From the NCBI RefSeq assembly GCF_002845745.1, contig NZ_PIUM01000002.1, positions 62,001 to 126,000 of the forward strand: 64,000 bases of DNA, read 5' to 3'. Origin of the DNA: Telmatospirillum siberiense. Lineage in GTDB: Bacteria; Pseudomonadota; Alphaproteobacteria; Rhodospirillales; Magnetospirillaceae. Below the pieces are notes generated by a model. The model was not told the origin of the DNA, did no database searches, and saw nothing but the letters and a program-made list of their open reading frames with translations. The position numbers were made by a program, and so were the translations under genes. Shown here one piece after another: positions 25,401 to 30,272 of this stretch (the first letter of the stretch is position 1; each line of letters starts with the position of its first letter).

Positions 25401-28400
25401 TGTTCGCCATGCAGCAGGAGGGTCCGTCCGGAGAGATCCTCGCCGTTCCAAAGGGGCTTGGCGAAAGTTTTGGGCGTCAGATTTCCGGCTCCCTTCCGCC
25501 AGCGCCATTCGAACTCCCTCCAGCCGTCGGGATAGTCCCCGTCCTGCAGCAGCGCCGTCGCCATGTTGTAATGCGTCATGGCGTGATCCGGCGCCAGGAG
25601 AAGGGCCGTCCGGTAGACGGCCCTCGATTCCGCCGCGCGTCCCATCATTTGTAAGGTGACGGCCAGCCCTTGATAAGCGGTGGCGAAATCGGGCCGAAGA
25701 GCGATGGCGGTCTTTACGATCGCGAGGGAGTCCTGGAATCGTCCCTGGTCGAACAGCGCGGCAGCGAGATTGGAACGGGCCGCGTGATTGTCGGACGCGA
25801 TGGCTAGGGCCGCGCGGCAACAGGCCTCGGCCTCCTGCGGCCGTCCCCGTTCCAGGTGAATGGCGCCGAGAGCCCCGTGCGCCCTGGCATGGCGGGGATC
25901 ACGATCGAGCGCCGCCAGGATGCTCGCCTGGGCGTCATCGAGTTTGCCCAGTTTCTGAAGAGCCAAGCCGCAATTGTATCGGATCTCGGCGTCATCGGGT
26001 TGCAGGGCGGTAGCCCGAACGAACGCCGTGACGGCTTCCGGCAGCCGGGCGAGCGAGGTCAGGCAAAGAGCCAGATTGGCGTAGGCGTTTTCCTGCGCGG
26101 GGGCAAGGGATAGGGCCGCCTGCCAGCAAGCGATCGCGTCCGAGGGGCGATGCAGGAGGTTGAGGGTGACGCCCAGATTGAAATGAACGCGCGCATCGTC
26201 GGGGCGCAGGTCGAGGGCACTTTGGAACGCGGTGAGGGCTTCGTTCAAACGTCCGGTGGATTGCAGGGCGCTGCCCAGGTTGATCCGGGCCTCGGCGTTG
26301 GTCGGGTCAAGCTCCAGGGCGCGGCTGATTTGGCCGACGGCGCTATCGGCATCGTTTTTTTGCAGAGAAATCAGGCCGAGGTTGTAATGGCAACCGGCGT
26401 GACGGGAGTCCTGGGAGAGGATGCTGCGGTACAAAGATTCCGCTTCGGCCAGCTTACCCGTCTGGTGAAACTGAAAAGCCAAATTGAAGAGAACGGCCTG
26501 TTGGGGTGCTTCGGGCAGTCCGCTGGGCGATGTGGCAAGGGGCGTGGCCGTCCGTCGCTCCAATTCCGCCGCGACCCGGGCGATGACCTCGTCCCAATCG
26601 CCGGGCGCCTTTTGGCGAAACAGCCGCGCGCTGGGATACCAGGGAGTGTCGTCGCGATCTTCGAGCCAGCGCCAACAGCCGTCGAATCGCGACAGAATCC
26701 ACACCGGCTTGCCCAAGGCGCCGGCCAGATGGGCGACCGCCGTGTCCACGGTGATGACGAGGTCGAGGTTGGCGACCAAGGCGGCCGTGTCGGCGAAGTC
26801 TCCAATTTCATCCATCCAGTCATGTGGACGATGTGCCGGCGCCACGTCGTTTTTCTGCGCGCTCGCGGCCCCTTTTTGCAAGCTGACGAAACTGACTCTC
26901 GGAACGGCCAACAGGGGAGCCATCCGGGCGAGGGCGATGCTGCGCCGCCGGTCGATGGCATTGGCCTCGGGGTTGTCGGGGCGAGGTTCTCCAGCCCACA
27001 CCAACCCGACCTTGAGGCCGGGCAGGGTGGCCAGGCGCTCATGCCAAATCGTCGTGAGGACGGTGTTTGCACTGATATAAGGAATGGCGGCGGGGATCGT
27101 GTCCACCGTCGTTTCCAGCAGCCGCGGCGCACTCATCAGCGGCAGGTGGTAATCGAAGTCCTCCAAAGGCTCGCCCAGCGCGACGACGCGGGAGATGCCG
27201 GGGATGGTGGCGAGCAAGCGCGTTAGCGGCCGGTGGACTTCAAGAATCACGCGGGCTCCGCGGCGGGCGATGAGCGGCGCATAGCGGGCGAATTGCAGTG
27301 CGTCGCCGAAGCCCTGTTCGGCGTGGAGCAGAATGGTGCGTCCGGCCAAATCCTCGCCCTGCCAAAGGGGACGAGCGATTTCCCTGGCGGCGATGCTCCG
27401 CGCGCCCCCTCGAAAGCGCCATTCGAATTCGTGCCAGCCCTCGGCGAAAGCGCCCTGTTTCAGCAACGCGGTTCCGAGGTTGTAGTGGGCTTCCGGATAA
27501 TCGGGCTGCTGCTCGATGGCGCTCCGGTAAGCCTCGGCGGCGCGTGCCGGCTGTCCCAGTTCCATGAGGGCCGCTCCCAGATTATTCCGGGCGGTGGTGT
27601 AGCTCGGGTGAAGGTCGAGAGCTCGCTCATAGGCGTTGGCGGCTTCCGAAGGACGGCCTGTCGCGTGATAGGCGACACCAAGATTGTAATGTGCGTGCGG
27701 ATCGTCCGACTTTTGCGCAACGGCCCGGCTGATCAGGGGAACCGCCTGATCGGCCCGCCCATTGCCAAGGGCGATCAGTCCAAGATTGTAAAGGCTGGCC
27801 GCGTGATCGGGGATGTCGTCGAGAACCGCTCGATAGAGAACCTCCGCCTCGGTTAACCTGCCCGACTGATGATGCTGCACCGCCCGGGTGAATGAAAGGG
27901 CGGGGCCGACCCCGTATTCCTTTTCTTCGATGGTGCTCGAAGAGGTCTGAATGTCCTCGGTCGTACCTTGCGAATGCGCGGCTTCCGGCCATGGCGCCGT
28001 GGCGCGCGTGCCCGGCGTTCCCGTCAGTTGTTCCAGGTCCCGGGTGAGCCTGTCGATCACCGGGCTCCAATCGCCCGGCACGGCCTGCCGGAAGAGCCGG
28101 GCCGTGGGGTACCAGGGGCTGTCCTCGCGATCCATCAACCAGCGCCAGCATCCGTCGTAGCGCGAAGCGATCCACACCGGCTTGCCCATGGCGCCGGCCA
28201 GATGGGCGACCGAGGTATCGACGGCGATTACCAGATCCAGATTGGCGATCAACGCGGCCGTGTCGGCGAAGTCGGTCACCTGGTCCATCGGATCGAACGG
28301 GCGGAGTTCGGCGGGAAGCTCCGCCAGTTGCGCGGCCGGACTTCCTTTCTGGAGGCTGACGAAGTTGGCGCCCGGCACGGAGAGCAGGGAGGTCAACCGC

Positions 28401-29761
28401 CTCAAGCTCATGCTGCGCCGCCGGTCGGTGGCATGGGCGCGAGGGTCGAGGGGGCGAGGATCGCCGGACCATACCAATCCCACCTTGAGACCACGAAGAT
28501 GGGCAAGCTGTTCGGCCCACGCCGCCACCCGGGAGGCCTCGGGGATGATATAGGGAACGTCGGCGGGAATGGTCTCCACCGTCGTGCACAGAAGGCGGGG
28601 CGCGCTCATCATCGGCAGATGGATGTCGAACGCCGGCAGCGGATCACCCATCGTCACGACTTGGGTCACCCCCGGTACGCTGCCCAAAAGCCTCGCCAGC
28701 GGCCGATAGACCTCGAGAACGACGCGCGCGCCGCGTGCGGCGAGGGGAATCGCATAGCGGGCGAACTGCAAGATGTCGCCCAATCCCTGCTCGCCATGCA
28801 ACAGAAGAGTTTGTCCGCGCAGATCTTCGCCATTCCAGCAGGGTTGGGCGAACTGCCGGGAGACAAGGCTGCGGACCGCCCCCTTCCATCGCCATTCGTA
28901 ATCCCGCCACCCCTCGAGATATTGGCCGTTCTGCAGCAAGGTGGTGGCCAGATTGTAGTGCGCGGCGGGAAAGTCATCGAGGAATAGAAGGGCGGTCCGG
29001 AATGCCTTCTCCGCTTCGGTCAGGCGGCCCATGGCCTGCAGGGCGACACCCAGATTGTTGTGGCCCGACGCGGAATCGGGCAGCAGGCGGACCGCCGTCT
29101 GGGCCGCCCGGGCGGCTTCGGCGAAGCGTCCCTGGTCGAACAGGGCGGAACTGAGATTGGAGTGGGCGTCCGCGGTCGCCGGATTAAGGATGATGGCCTT
29201 TCGGCAGAAATCCGCGCCTTCACCGAGTTTGCCCTGAGCCACCAGGGCGGCGCCCAGGTTGCTGTAGGCTTCCGGATCGTCGGCCCGGAAGGATAGGGCG
29301 GCGCGAAACGCGGCCTCGGCCTCTTCCTGTCGATTGAGGCTGTTGAGGGCGATCCCGAGATTGTTGTAAGCGCCAGGATCGTCGGGTCTGATCGTCAGGG
29401 CCCTGCGATAGAGAATGACGGCCTCTTCCAGGCGTCCCGCCATCTTCAGCGCCAGCGCCCAGTTATAAAAGGCCGAGGCGAAATCGGGCTGGAGGGTCAA
29501 GGCCCTTTGAAAGGCTTCAATCGCTTCCGAGTAACGTCCCAGGCGATGGAGCGAGGCGCCGAGGTTGTTGTGGGCATCGGCGTGGGCAGGCAGAAGAAGG
29601 CAGGCCCGGGTGAACAGGTCGATGGCTTTGCCGATGTTGTCGGCAGGCTCGCCTTCGCGCCGCCTGACCAGCGCGAGGCCTTGCTTGTTGAGAGATTCCG
29701 CCTGGGTTGCCGCCGTCTGGCCGGAGACTCGCTTCGCCGAGCGCCGCTGCTTGCGGTTCAT
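7421..29761 (-). CDS. Giant 7446-residue protein with 14 TPR-glycosyltransferase-like modules
   Basis: This is one uninterrupted 22.3-kb reading frame from ATG 29761 (GGGGAGAG upstream) to TGA 7421, starting MNRKQRRSAKRV. It holds 14 consecutive modules of about 430-640 residues. Each has 3-10 TPRs, an E-G-W-R-E-Y-E-W-R-like joint, then a GT-B-like domain. That domain carries [HYRW][GAS]EQG[LF]GD, LKVGL[VA]W[AS]G, a D-R-R-R-S-like motif, D-F-A-[DE]-T-A and D-T-[SA]-V-[AV]-H-L-A-G-A-[MLI]-G-K-P-V-W, and ends in G-C-W-R-W-L and R-L-F-R-Q. Variable linkers, often Pro/Ala-rich, and an L-F-A-[EQ]-A segment start the next module. All 14 copies keep the signatures, so none looks decayed. No signal peptide or membrane segment is seen. 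The GT domains resemble GT9 heptosyltransferases; TPR fusions of this kind are known from alphaproteobacteria, but 14 in one chain is remarkable. Substrate unknown; a role in glycosylating flagellar proteins is inferred from the adjacent flagellar genes. Confidence 0.9.
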   Translation of the reverse strand: MNRKQRRSAKRVSGQTAATQAESLNKQGLALVRRREGEPADNIGKAIDLFTRACLLLPAHADAHNNLGASLHRLGRYSEAIEAFQRALTLQPDFASAFYNWALALKMAGRLEEAVILYRRALTIRPDDPGAYNNLGIALNSLNRQEEAEAAFRAALSFRADDPEAYSNLGAALVAQGKLGEGADFCRKAIILNPATADAHSNLSSALFDQGRFAEAARAAQTAVRLLPDSASGHNNLGVALQAMGRLTEAEKAFRTALLFLDDFPAAHYNLATTLLQNGQYLEGWRDYEWRWKGAVRSLVSRQFAQPCWNGEDLRGQTLLLHGEQGLGDILQFARYAIPLAARGARVVLEVYRPLARLLGSVPGVTQVVTMGDPLPAFDIHLPMMSAPRLLCTTVETIPADVPYIIPEASRVAAWAEQLAHLRGLKVGLVWSGDPRPLDPRAHATDRRRSMSLRRLTSLLSVPGANFVSLQKGSPAAQLAELPAELRPFDPMDQVTDFADTAALIANLDLVIAVDTSVAHLAGAMGKPVWIASRYDGCWRWLMDREDSPWYPTARLFRQAVPGDWSPVIDRLTRDLEQLTGTPGTRATAPWPEAAHSQGTTEDIQTSSSTIEEKEYGVGPALSFTRAVQHHQSGRLTEAEVLYRAVLDDIPDHAASLYNLGLIALGNGRADQAVPLISRAVAQKSDDPHAHYNLGVAYHATGRPSEAANAYERALDLHPSYTTARNNLGAALMELGQPARAAEAYRSAIEQQPDYPEAHYNLGTALLKQGAFAEGWHEFEWRFRGGARSIAAREIARPLWQGEDLAGRTILLHAEQGFGDALQFARYAPLIARRGARVILEVHRPLTRLLATIPGISRVVALGEPLEDFDYHLPLMSAPRLLETTVDTIPAAIPYISANTVLTTIWHERLATLPGLKVGLVWAGEPRPDNPEANAIDRRRSIALARMAPLLAVPRVSFVSLQKGAASAQKNDVAPAHRPHDWMDEIGDFADTAALVANLDLVITVDTAVAHLAGALGKPVWILSRFDGCWRWLEDRDDTPWYPSARLFRQKAPGDWDEVIARVAAELERRTATPLATSPSGLPEAPQQAVLFNLAFQFHQTGKLAEAESLYRSILSQDSRHAGCHYNLGLISLQKNDADSAVGQISRALELDPTNAEARINLGSALQSTGRLNEALTAFQSALDLRPDDARVHFNLGVTLNLLHRPSDAIACWQAALSLAPAQENAYANLALCLTSLARLPEAVTAFVRATALQPDDAEIRYNCGLALQKLGKLDDAQASILAALDRDPRHARAHGALGAIHLERGRPQEAEACCRAALAIASDNHAARSNLAAALFDQGRFQDSLAIVKTAIALRPDFATAYQGLAVTLQMMGRAAESRAVYRTALLLAPDHAMTHYNMATALLQDGDYPDGWREFEWRWRKGAGNLTPKTFAKPLWNGEDLSGRTLLLHGEQGLGDILQFVRFASPIAERGARIILEVPAPLKRLLAGMPKIAKVIVAGETLPDFDYHLPMMSAPGRLGTTLATIPADIPYISADSSLTPFWSKRLAALPGVKVGLVWSGNPRPHQPRSQLVDGRRSMALTRMAPLLGLSGVSFVSLQKGAASAQRNTIAPDLRPHDWMDEVGDFADTAALVANLDLVITVDTSVAHLAGAMGKPVWILSRYDGCWRWLEERDDSPWYPTARLFRQKAPGDWDEVIARVVPELKKRATAATKGHNTPEPLTEIGQPASSARHFAAPQDAELFNEALRHHQAGHPNEAAALYRRILDYAPRHTGSLNNLGLLLLEQGHSAEAAELIERAVKEHPDDPEAHYNLGVIFQRTGQWERAAGAFERALKRRPGYPEAQNNLGSVLVAQGKFEAGETAYRTALAKRPDYLEAQINLGTSLFEQGRFDEAVAAARTALQIETDSADAHNNLGVALLALGRRAEAETAFHDAILHRPDFPKAHCNLAAALLKAGRYPDGFRENEWRWNGGIDGALPRSFVQPRWAGQELTNRTILLYGEQGLGDVLQFARFAALFAARGATVVLDVYPPLKRLLATVPGVSRVISTDEETTRFDYQLPLMSAPHALGTTLAEIPAAVPYVTADATAAAAWGRRLAKISGLKVGLVWSGNPRPEDPRAHTVDSRRSMRLTDLTPLLSTAGITFVSLQKGPASGEIGDLPSRIRPLDWMGEIGDFADTAALVANLDLVISVDTSVAHLAGAMGKPVWIASRFDGCWRWLEDRDDSPWYPSARLFRQKAPGDWTEVVARLATELERLVPASRAIDGDKTGGTARHDAPPPPPPPLFAEALRHHKAGRLDKAERLYRRILKTNPEHAASLNNLGLITLERDRPEEASDFLRRALRQKSDDPQTHYNLGVTYQRTGRIKEAIEAFGHALEIRPDYPEANNNLGILLVSQGALDAGAAAYLTALAASPTHTDAQINLSTVRFIQGRFDEAVAAAEAALHTQPASEKALNNLGIPLLALGRLEDAEKAFRAALSLRKNSPEAHYNLGTTLLRGGHYGEGWREYEWRWKSGFADLTPRPFSQPLWTGQDLSGRTILLYGEQGFGDVLQFARYAPLFAARGARVILEAYRPLTRLLTTLAGVAQVVSKGEALPAFDYQLPLISAPFALGTTLETIPAAVPYLTADPALREKWRPRLADRPGLKVGLVWAGNPKPDDPRGNAIDRRRSIELARLAPLLSIPGVTVISLQKGTAATQTVGVPPELRPLDWMDEVGDFADTAALVANLDLVITVDTSVAHLAGALGKPVWILSRFDGCWRWLVNREDSPWYPTARLFRQKTPGAWDEVIARVAAELTRRATPDRHAGRAEKPKGDGKTEIPVSRLFAEAVGCFETGRLSDAAVLYRRILAAEPDHVASLHHLGLIALRSNRLDEATALISATIALGPDIPEAYNNLGIVRTQQGALATGACLFHRAVLLREDYPAALSNWGSSLGEQERWDDAVVACRQAVALQPDFANAYSNLGVIHSEMGRPKEAETAFRIAIRLSPGYVEAQYNLGTTLLLQGHYQEGWSQYEWRLRGDPPEVTPRTYAQPLWTDEDLAGRTILLYGEQGLGDLLQFSRYASLFAGRGARVVLEAYPPLRRLLATLPGVDQVVSKGEPLPPFDYHLPIMSAPHRFGTTLETIPARSPYLAADPARTAAWGRRLTGLSGLKVGLVWSGDPRPHRRRAHVIDRRRSMALSLMAPLLELPGISFISLQKGAAASQLADIAPGLRPHDWMDEVSDFADTAALVANLDLVITVDTSVAHLAGAIGKPVWILSRFDGCWRWLEDRDDSPWYPTARLFRQRTRGDWTEVLARVAAELEKLTACRPVTTVAAAATKVSDPEDPSCLFAEALQYHRSGRLEEAEALYRRVLDRDPGHFDSLHHLGLIALWSGDATQAVGWISQAIMVNRHHVGAHVNLGRALSKAGRIDGAVITFRMAVALAPEDVDARYHLGIALHDLHQLDEAIIAYRDTLALKPDFAAALTNLGGALGERERREEAITACRRALTLTPEDVRARSNLGACLHELHRVEAAIETDRQTIALAPDLPETHYNLAIALLRRGDYEEGWREYEWRWKGAVPGLSPRQFAAPLWTGDPLAGRTILLHGEQGLGDGLQFARYASLLAGRGARVLLEVPAPLTRLLSTVPGVAQVIDRGNPLPAFDCHLPLMSAPLRLNTRLETIPANVPYVSANSQASDLWRKRLSNLPGLKVGLVWAGDPRTLNPGNHAIDRRRSLTLGELEPLLAIPGITFVSLQKGEAAGQIRNIAAERRPFDAMDEMEDFADTAALVANLDLVVAVDTSVAHLAGAMGKPVWIFNRFNGCWRWLDDRESSPWYPSVRLFRQEAPGDWTPVIERVATELRRVAEGGRIPEPSLNDLFAEAVRHHQEGRLTEADDLYRRILAREPRQQVVLNHRGIIAQQRENPSLAVAYIRQALCIQPSYMEAWTSLATALRDRGEQDQAEPCLLRAIQLRPDIAEAHNNLGSLYTELGRLDDAVAAFRKALSLQPDHPEIHCNLAAALLKTGRYEEGWREHEWRLHPGVHWAEPVQLPQPVWTGEDLSGRTILLRSEQGLGDDLQFSRFAAPIAALGAKVILEVPESLTRLLSTVPGVSRVVTKGEVPPDFDYHLSLMSAPGLLGTTLETIPADFPYVTPDEDATAAWKKRLARLPGLKVGLVWAGDPRPHDRRAHAIDRRRSMPLAILEPLLAMPGVSFISLQKGEATGQTADIAPPLRPLDWMDEIADFADTAALVANLDLVISVDTSVVHLAGAMGKPVWIASRYDGCWRWLKNRDDSPWYPAVRLFRQKEPGNWQEVVSRIAEALKLIIPPPPADHSGKKDKSDATDSARLLARAVVHHGSGRLAEAEALYRRILALSPDNAFVYHHLGLIVRQAGNYAAAERLIGQAVTLTPDYAEALNNLGAAYNDQGKTAQAIACCRRAVILKPDYAKAHNNLGKSFKDLHDADEAARSYRRAVLLDPQLATAYSNLGAALLDQDKLAEAIACCEYAQILAPEDAVANNNRSVILTQQGDVEGAIHHYRRAVALDPGYAEAHANLGMALLHRGDFTEGWREYEWRLRGGMRFLRQRPFPRPQWNGEAAAGQTILLHAEQGLGDALQFARYATPFARRGMRVILEVQAPLRRLLATIPGVSQVVTMGGALPAFDCHLSLMSAPLALGTTVETVPAAVPYVTADAGMAERWAHRLAGLPGLKVGLVWAGNPRVHDPDANRIDRRRSMTLSQMTPLLRLPGVTFITLQKGGPAAQLADIAPAFRPHDWMDEVEDFADTAALVANLDLVITVDTAVAHLAGAMGKPVWIASRFDGCWRWLEDRDDSPWYPSARLFRQKAPGDWTEVVARMADALRRMPPPGSPGTDRAANRPDVDAGRLFAQAMDHHRAGRLEAAVAAYRDVIARDASVTAAYINLAVALMTLDRPEEAIGFFREAIAIDPHDAKCHHNLGQALTTLGKIDEAVLAFQNAVDCDPFLAKAQGALGAALIRKGRPKEALAACRTAIRLSPDDAEAHANLAAGLFDQGRFAEAVSPAKAAIALRPDFAAAYGGLALVLHILGRAEEAEAAYRAALVLHPDDAEIRHNLAMALLRDGHYAAGFREYEWRWRDATQPQTAKIFSQPLWAGEDLTGKTLLLWGEQGLGDVLQFVRYGALIAERGARVILEVHPSLAALLEHVPGVSQVVPEGDALPAFDFHLPMLSAPRVLGTTLDTVPATVPYLWPDDDRRRAWRQRLADWPEIKVGLVWAGNPRPGNPRSHLLDARRSVDQACLAPLLSVPGIRFISLQKGAPAAQLLDIEPELRPYDWMDEVEDFADTAALVANLDLVITVDTAVAHLAGAMGKPVWILSRFDGCWRWLKDRDDSPWYPTARLFRQKAPGDWDDVVGRVAEELRRLAAPPSVPKLEKTSGEESAHLLSMAIAHHKSGDFDAAEEAYRQALSRKPGDAAAQSNLGCLLRAQGRAEEALALHEAVARRFPRHPDVQNNLGVTLLGLVRPAEAIEAFRKAVAARPDDAGPHVNLAHALLLSGQWREGWRHYEWRWKGVDYLRPRPFPQPQWSGEDIAGRTILLHAEQGLGDTLQFVRYAALIADRGARVVLEAHPPLKRLLASVPGVSRVVSGDGEPLPPFDVHLPLLSAPGIFDTTVEAVPAPVPYLTAEPALVENWRARLSSIDGLKVGLVWAGAPWTGTREAHAADGRRSIPLARMTPLLECPGVRFVSLQKGRAAEELRGLAEIVRPLDWMNEMDDFADTAALVANLDLVISVDTSVAHLAGAMGKPVWIASRFDGCWRWLEGREDSPWYPTARLFRQTRAGDWNDVIARLVRELTALAGPPSSPTTVLDKRRTDSADTLFAQAVPLLEAGRLSEAEALFRRLLAVAPGHAEGMNHLGLIALRTDRLAEAARWFGEAIAHAPDYPKAYNNLGIVRMGEGEPATAARLFHRAITLKPDYPAALSNWVGTLAEQGRWDEATLACRQAVTLQPDFAKAYSNLGVIYKQMGRFAEAETAFRTAIRLSPDDVEGQYNLGTTLLLLGRYEEGWAQYEWRLRGDRPEVAPRTYPQPPWAGEDLAGRTILLYGEQGLGDVLQFSRYATLLAGRGARVVLEADPLLKRLLATLPGVDRVVGKGDRLPAFDCHLPMMSAPYRLGTTIETIPAEVPYLTADPTRTEVWNQRLTGLPGLKVGLAWAGAPWPNDLRASSLDRSRSMPLSRMAPLLAVPGVSFVSLQKGTPALQLAGIAPERRPHDWMSEISDFAETAALIANLDLVITVDTSVAHLAGAMGKPVWILVRFDGCWRWLKNREDSPWYPTARLFRQTEPGDWGTVIGRLVGELANAVGQQPLPGMTPAAPEENPARLFSLAVDHHREGRLDEARALYLRLLESHPDTPGHAEAACNLGLLMQMQGAGAAAAACFRRALTLRPGYADALNNAGRALNDQGDAPAAATCYQRSLRIEPNDPRTQSNLGVALQEMGRPVEAVAAYRHAIALQPDQAGTHYNLAQALLLLGEYEEGWREHEWLWMGGVETLRPRSFAQPRWDGAPLAGKTILLHAEQGLGDALQFARYATLLAALGGRVLLEVHPPLVRLLRSVSGVAQVIAIGTPLPSFDCHLPLMAAPYRLGTRLDTIPAAIPYIAPEATATARWEEKLRILSGMRVGLVWAGDPRPGDLRAHAVDRRRSVALADLTPLLNVPGVSFVSLQKGKATGQIGGLPQGLRPHDWMDEISDFADTAALVANLDLIITVDTAVAHLAGAMGKPVWILSRFDGCWRWLKDRDDSPWYPTARLFRQPRPGDWSSVIERISTDLKSRAETAPRAARKDPGGARLFAQAVEQHQAGRLDSAAALYRRILADEPGNIGCLYHLGLIAQQQDRHADAVTLLTDAAARHGRHPGIHDALGTSLLAAGRGPEAVTAHRRALDLNPDFVEACYNLGNAYRSLGDAGRAAACFLRTLVLRPDLPAPYNNLGNLLASEKNFDAATVAFHRAVLLQPADAAAHNNLGNVLKEHYQYDAAIACFKQALHLNPDYAEALYNLGNTFLEAARPEQAVYAFRRVAALRPDMPEVHNNLGTALYLQEHIEEALICYDRTLKLDPAFPEAHSNMGTVYRENGDLDRAEAAYRHAIALDPSYVLGHSNLAVTLLLRGDFAEGLKEFEWRRLGERSIFPKSRAGLPPLWNGEDPRGRVILLRAEQGLGDVLQFCRYAEMIAGRGARIVLEVYPPLKRLMTSVPGVSQVVATNEPLPQGLDWHLPMMSAPAVLGTRSDSIPANIPYLTADPVDIDNWRRRLSGLEGLKVGLVWAGDPRPHDPRSHAIDRRRSIALSRLAPLLAVPGVRIISLQKGPPAAQMADIAPDLRPFDVMESVTDFADTAGLMANLDLMITVDTSVAHLAGAMGKPVWILSRFDGCWRWLQNREDSPWYPSARLFRQPRPGDWDTVIARLAGTLADWAAGGGEKGDRSETRKMAIR
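12462..12556. repeat. 95-nt exact repeat shared between two genes, copy 2
   Basis: Partner of 3773-3867, in module 11 of the giant gene. The sequences part after the shared CGGCGAA. Confidence 0.9.
15252..15408. repeat. 157-nt exact repeat, copy 1 (module 9 of giant gene)
   Basis: This stretch is identical base for base to 23019-23175, about 7.8 kb away in module 4 of the same gene. It encodes the end of the glycosyltransferase-like domain (around GKPVW to LFRQ). Identity includes every synonymous position, so a recent copy or gene-conversion event is the simplest reading. Position 2103-2335 in the third gene matches this area with only about five differences. Confidence 0.95.
23019..23175. 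repeat. 157-nt exact repeat, copy 2 (module 4 of giant gene)
   Basis: Partner of 15252-15408. Just beyond base 23175 the two copies diverge at several positions (a GTCGACCGAA form here against GTATCCACGG there), so the identical tract has a sharp edge. Confidence 0.95.
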
Positions 29762-30272
29762 TCTGCGGATCTCTCCCCGCCAAGGTCATCGGAGTGAAAG
29801 GGGTGTTGCACCAAGGACACCGAACAAGGAAAAAGTCAAGCGCCGCCCCACCGATTCAGGCGATGGATCAGAATAGCCGCATCGGATTAATGAAAGCTTG
29901 ATGCGAACGATCGCGGCCTCAAAAAGACAATGCATCCACAAGATGCCATCGATCGGGATGACGCTTCCGCCACCGCGGCGTCGGAACTGCGGGGCCAGCC
30001 CTTCTCCGACTGCCGCGGAGAGGCCTTCAATCGATGCCCCCTGATCTGGCATGCTTCCTGCAGAGAGGTGGGTGGGATAAACGCTTAAGCCAAGTGTTTT
30101 CTCGGTTTTTGGTGGGCCCGTGATGGGTCAAAACTGCAGTACGGGGAAAAATCTTCCTAGTGTCAGCTAGGTATCTTTTGCGCAGTGGCCACGGGAAGAC
30201 ATTTGAGCGGTTCTGGTGCGAGCGGGCGGTAAGGGTGGCCCCGGCACCGATCGGAATTGGGAGTCAGGTAAG
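29762..30272. other. Divergent intergenic region between giant TPR gene and flgD
   Basis: About 510 bases without a convincing gene. An 88-codon minus-strand frame (29786-30052) has no recognisable features. The region must hold the promoter of the minus-strand TPR operon and of flgD. I see a sigma-54 type element for flgD (listed separately) but no clear -35/-10 pair for the TPR operon. Confidence 0.6.
30047..30062 (+). promoter_or_regulatory. Candidate sigma-54 (-24/-12) promoter upstream of flgD
   Basis: TGGCATGCTTCCTGCA has the GG and GC doublets exactly ten bases apart, as in the consensus TGGCACG-N4-TTGCA, with three mismatches. Transcription would start near 30074 and leave a leader of about 200 bases before flgD. 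Hook genes of alphaproteobacteria are commonly sigma-54 dependent. A TTAAGCC half-site lies just downstream at 30085. Confidence 0.5.

Larger units (their letters stand above)
1..29761 (-). repeat. 18 tandem copies of a TPR-glycosyltransferase module across three genes
   Basis: Approximate module limits in the giant gene, in order of translation: 29761-27915, 27914-26500, 26500-24545, 24545-22910, 22910-21290, 21290-19770, 19770-18185, 18185-16770, 16770-15160, 15160-13560, 13560-12250, 12250-10745, 10745-9345 and 9345-7421. The next gene has one (7424-5166) and the third gene three. The conserved codons for LFR-Q can be found at plus-strand positions ending 28096, 26623, 24709, 23059, 21430, 19909, 18289, 16906, 15292, 13681, 12382, 10873, 9460, 7552, 5249, 3693, 2142 and 21. 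Spacings inside the giant gene are all multiples of three. Confidence 0.9.

Noticed and set aside
1-29761. Interpretation as a nonribosomal peptide or polyketide synthase megagene
   Set aside because: Size is similar, but no condensation, adenylation, ketosynthase or carrier motifs occur; the repeats are TPR and GT-B-like.
29786-30052. 88-codon minus-strand frame in the promoter region of the giant gene
   Set aside because: No recognisable domain, composition like random GC-rich sequence, and it overlaps the flgD promoter element.
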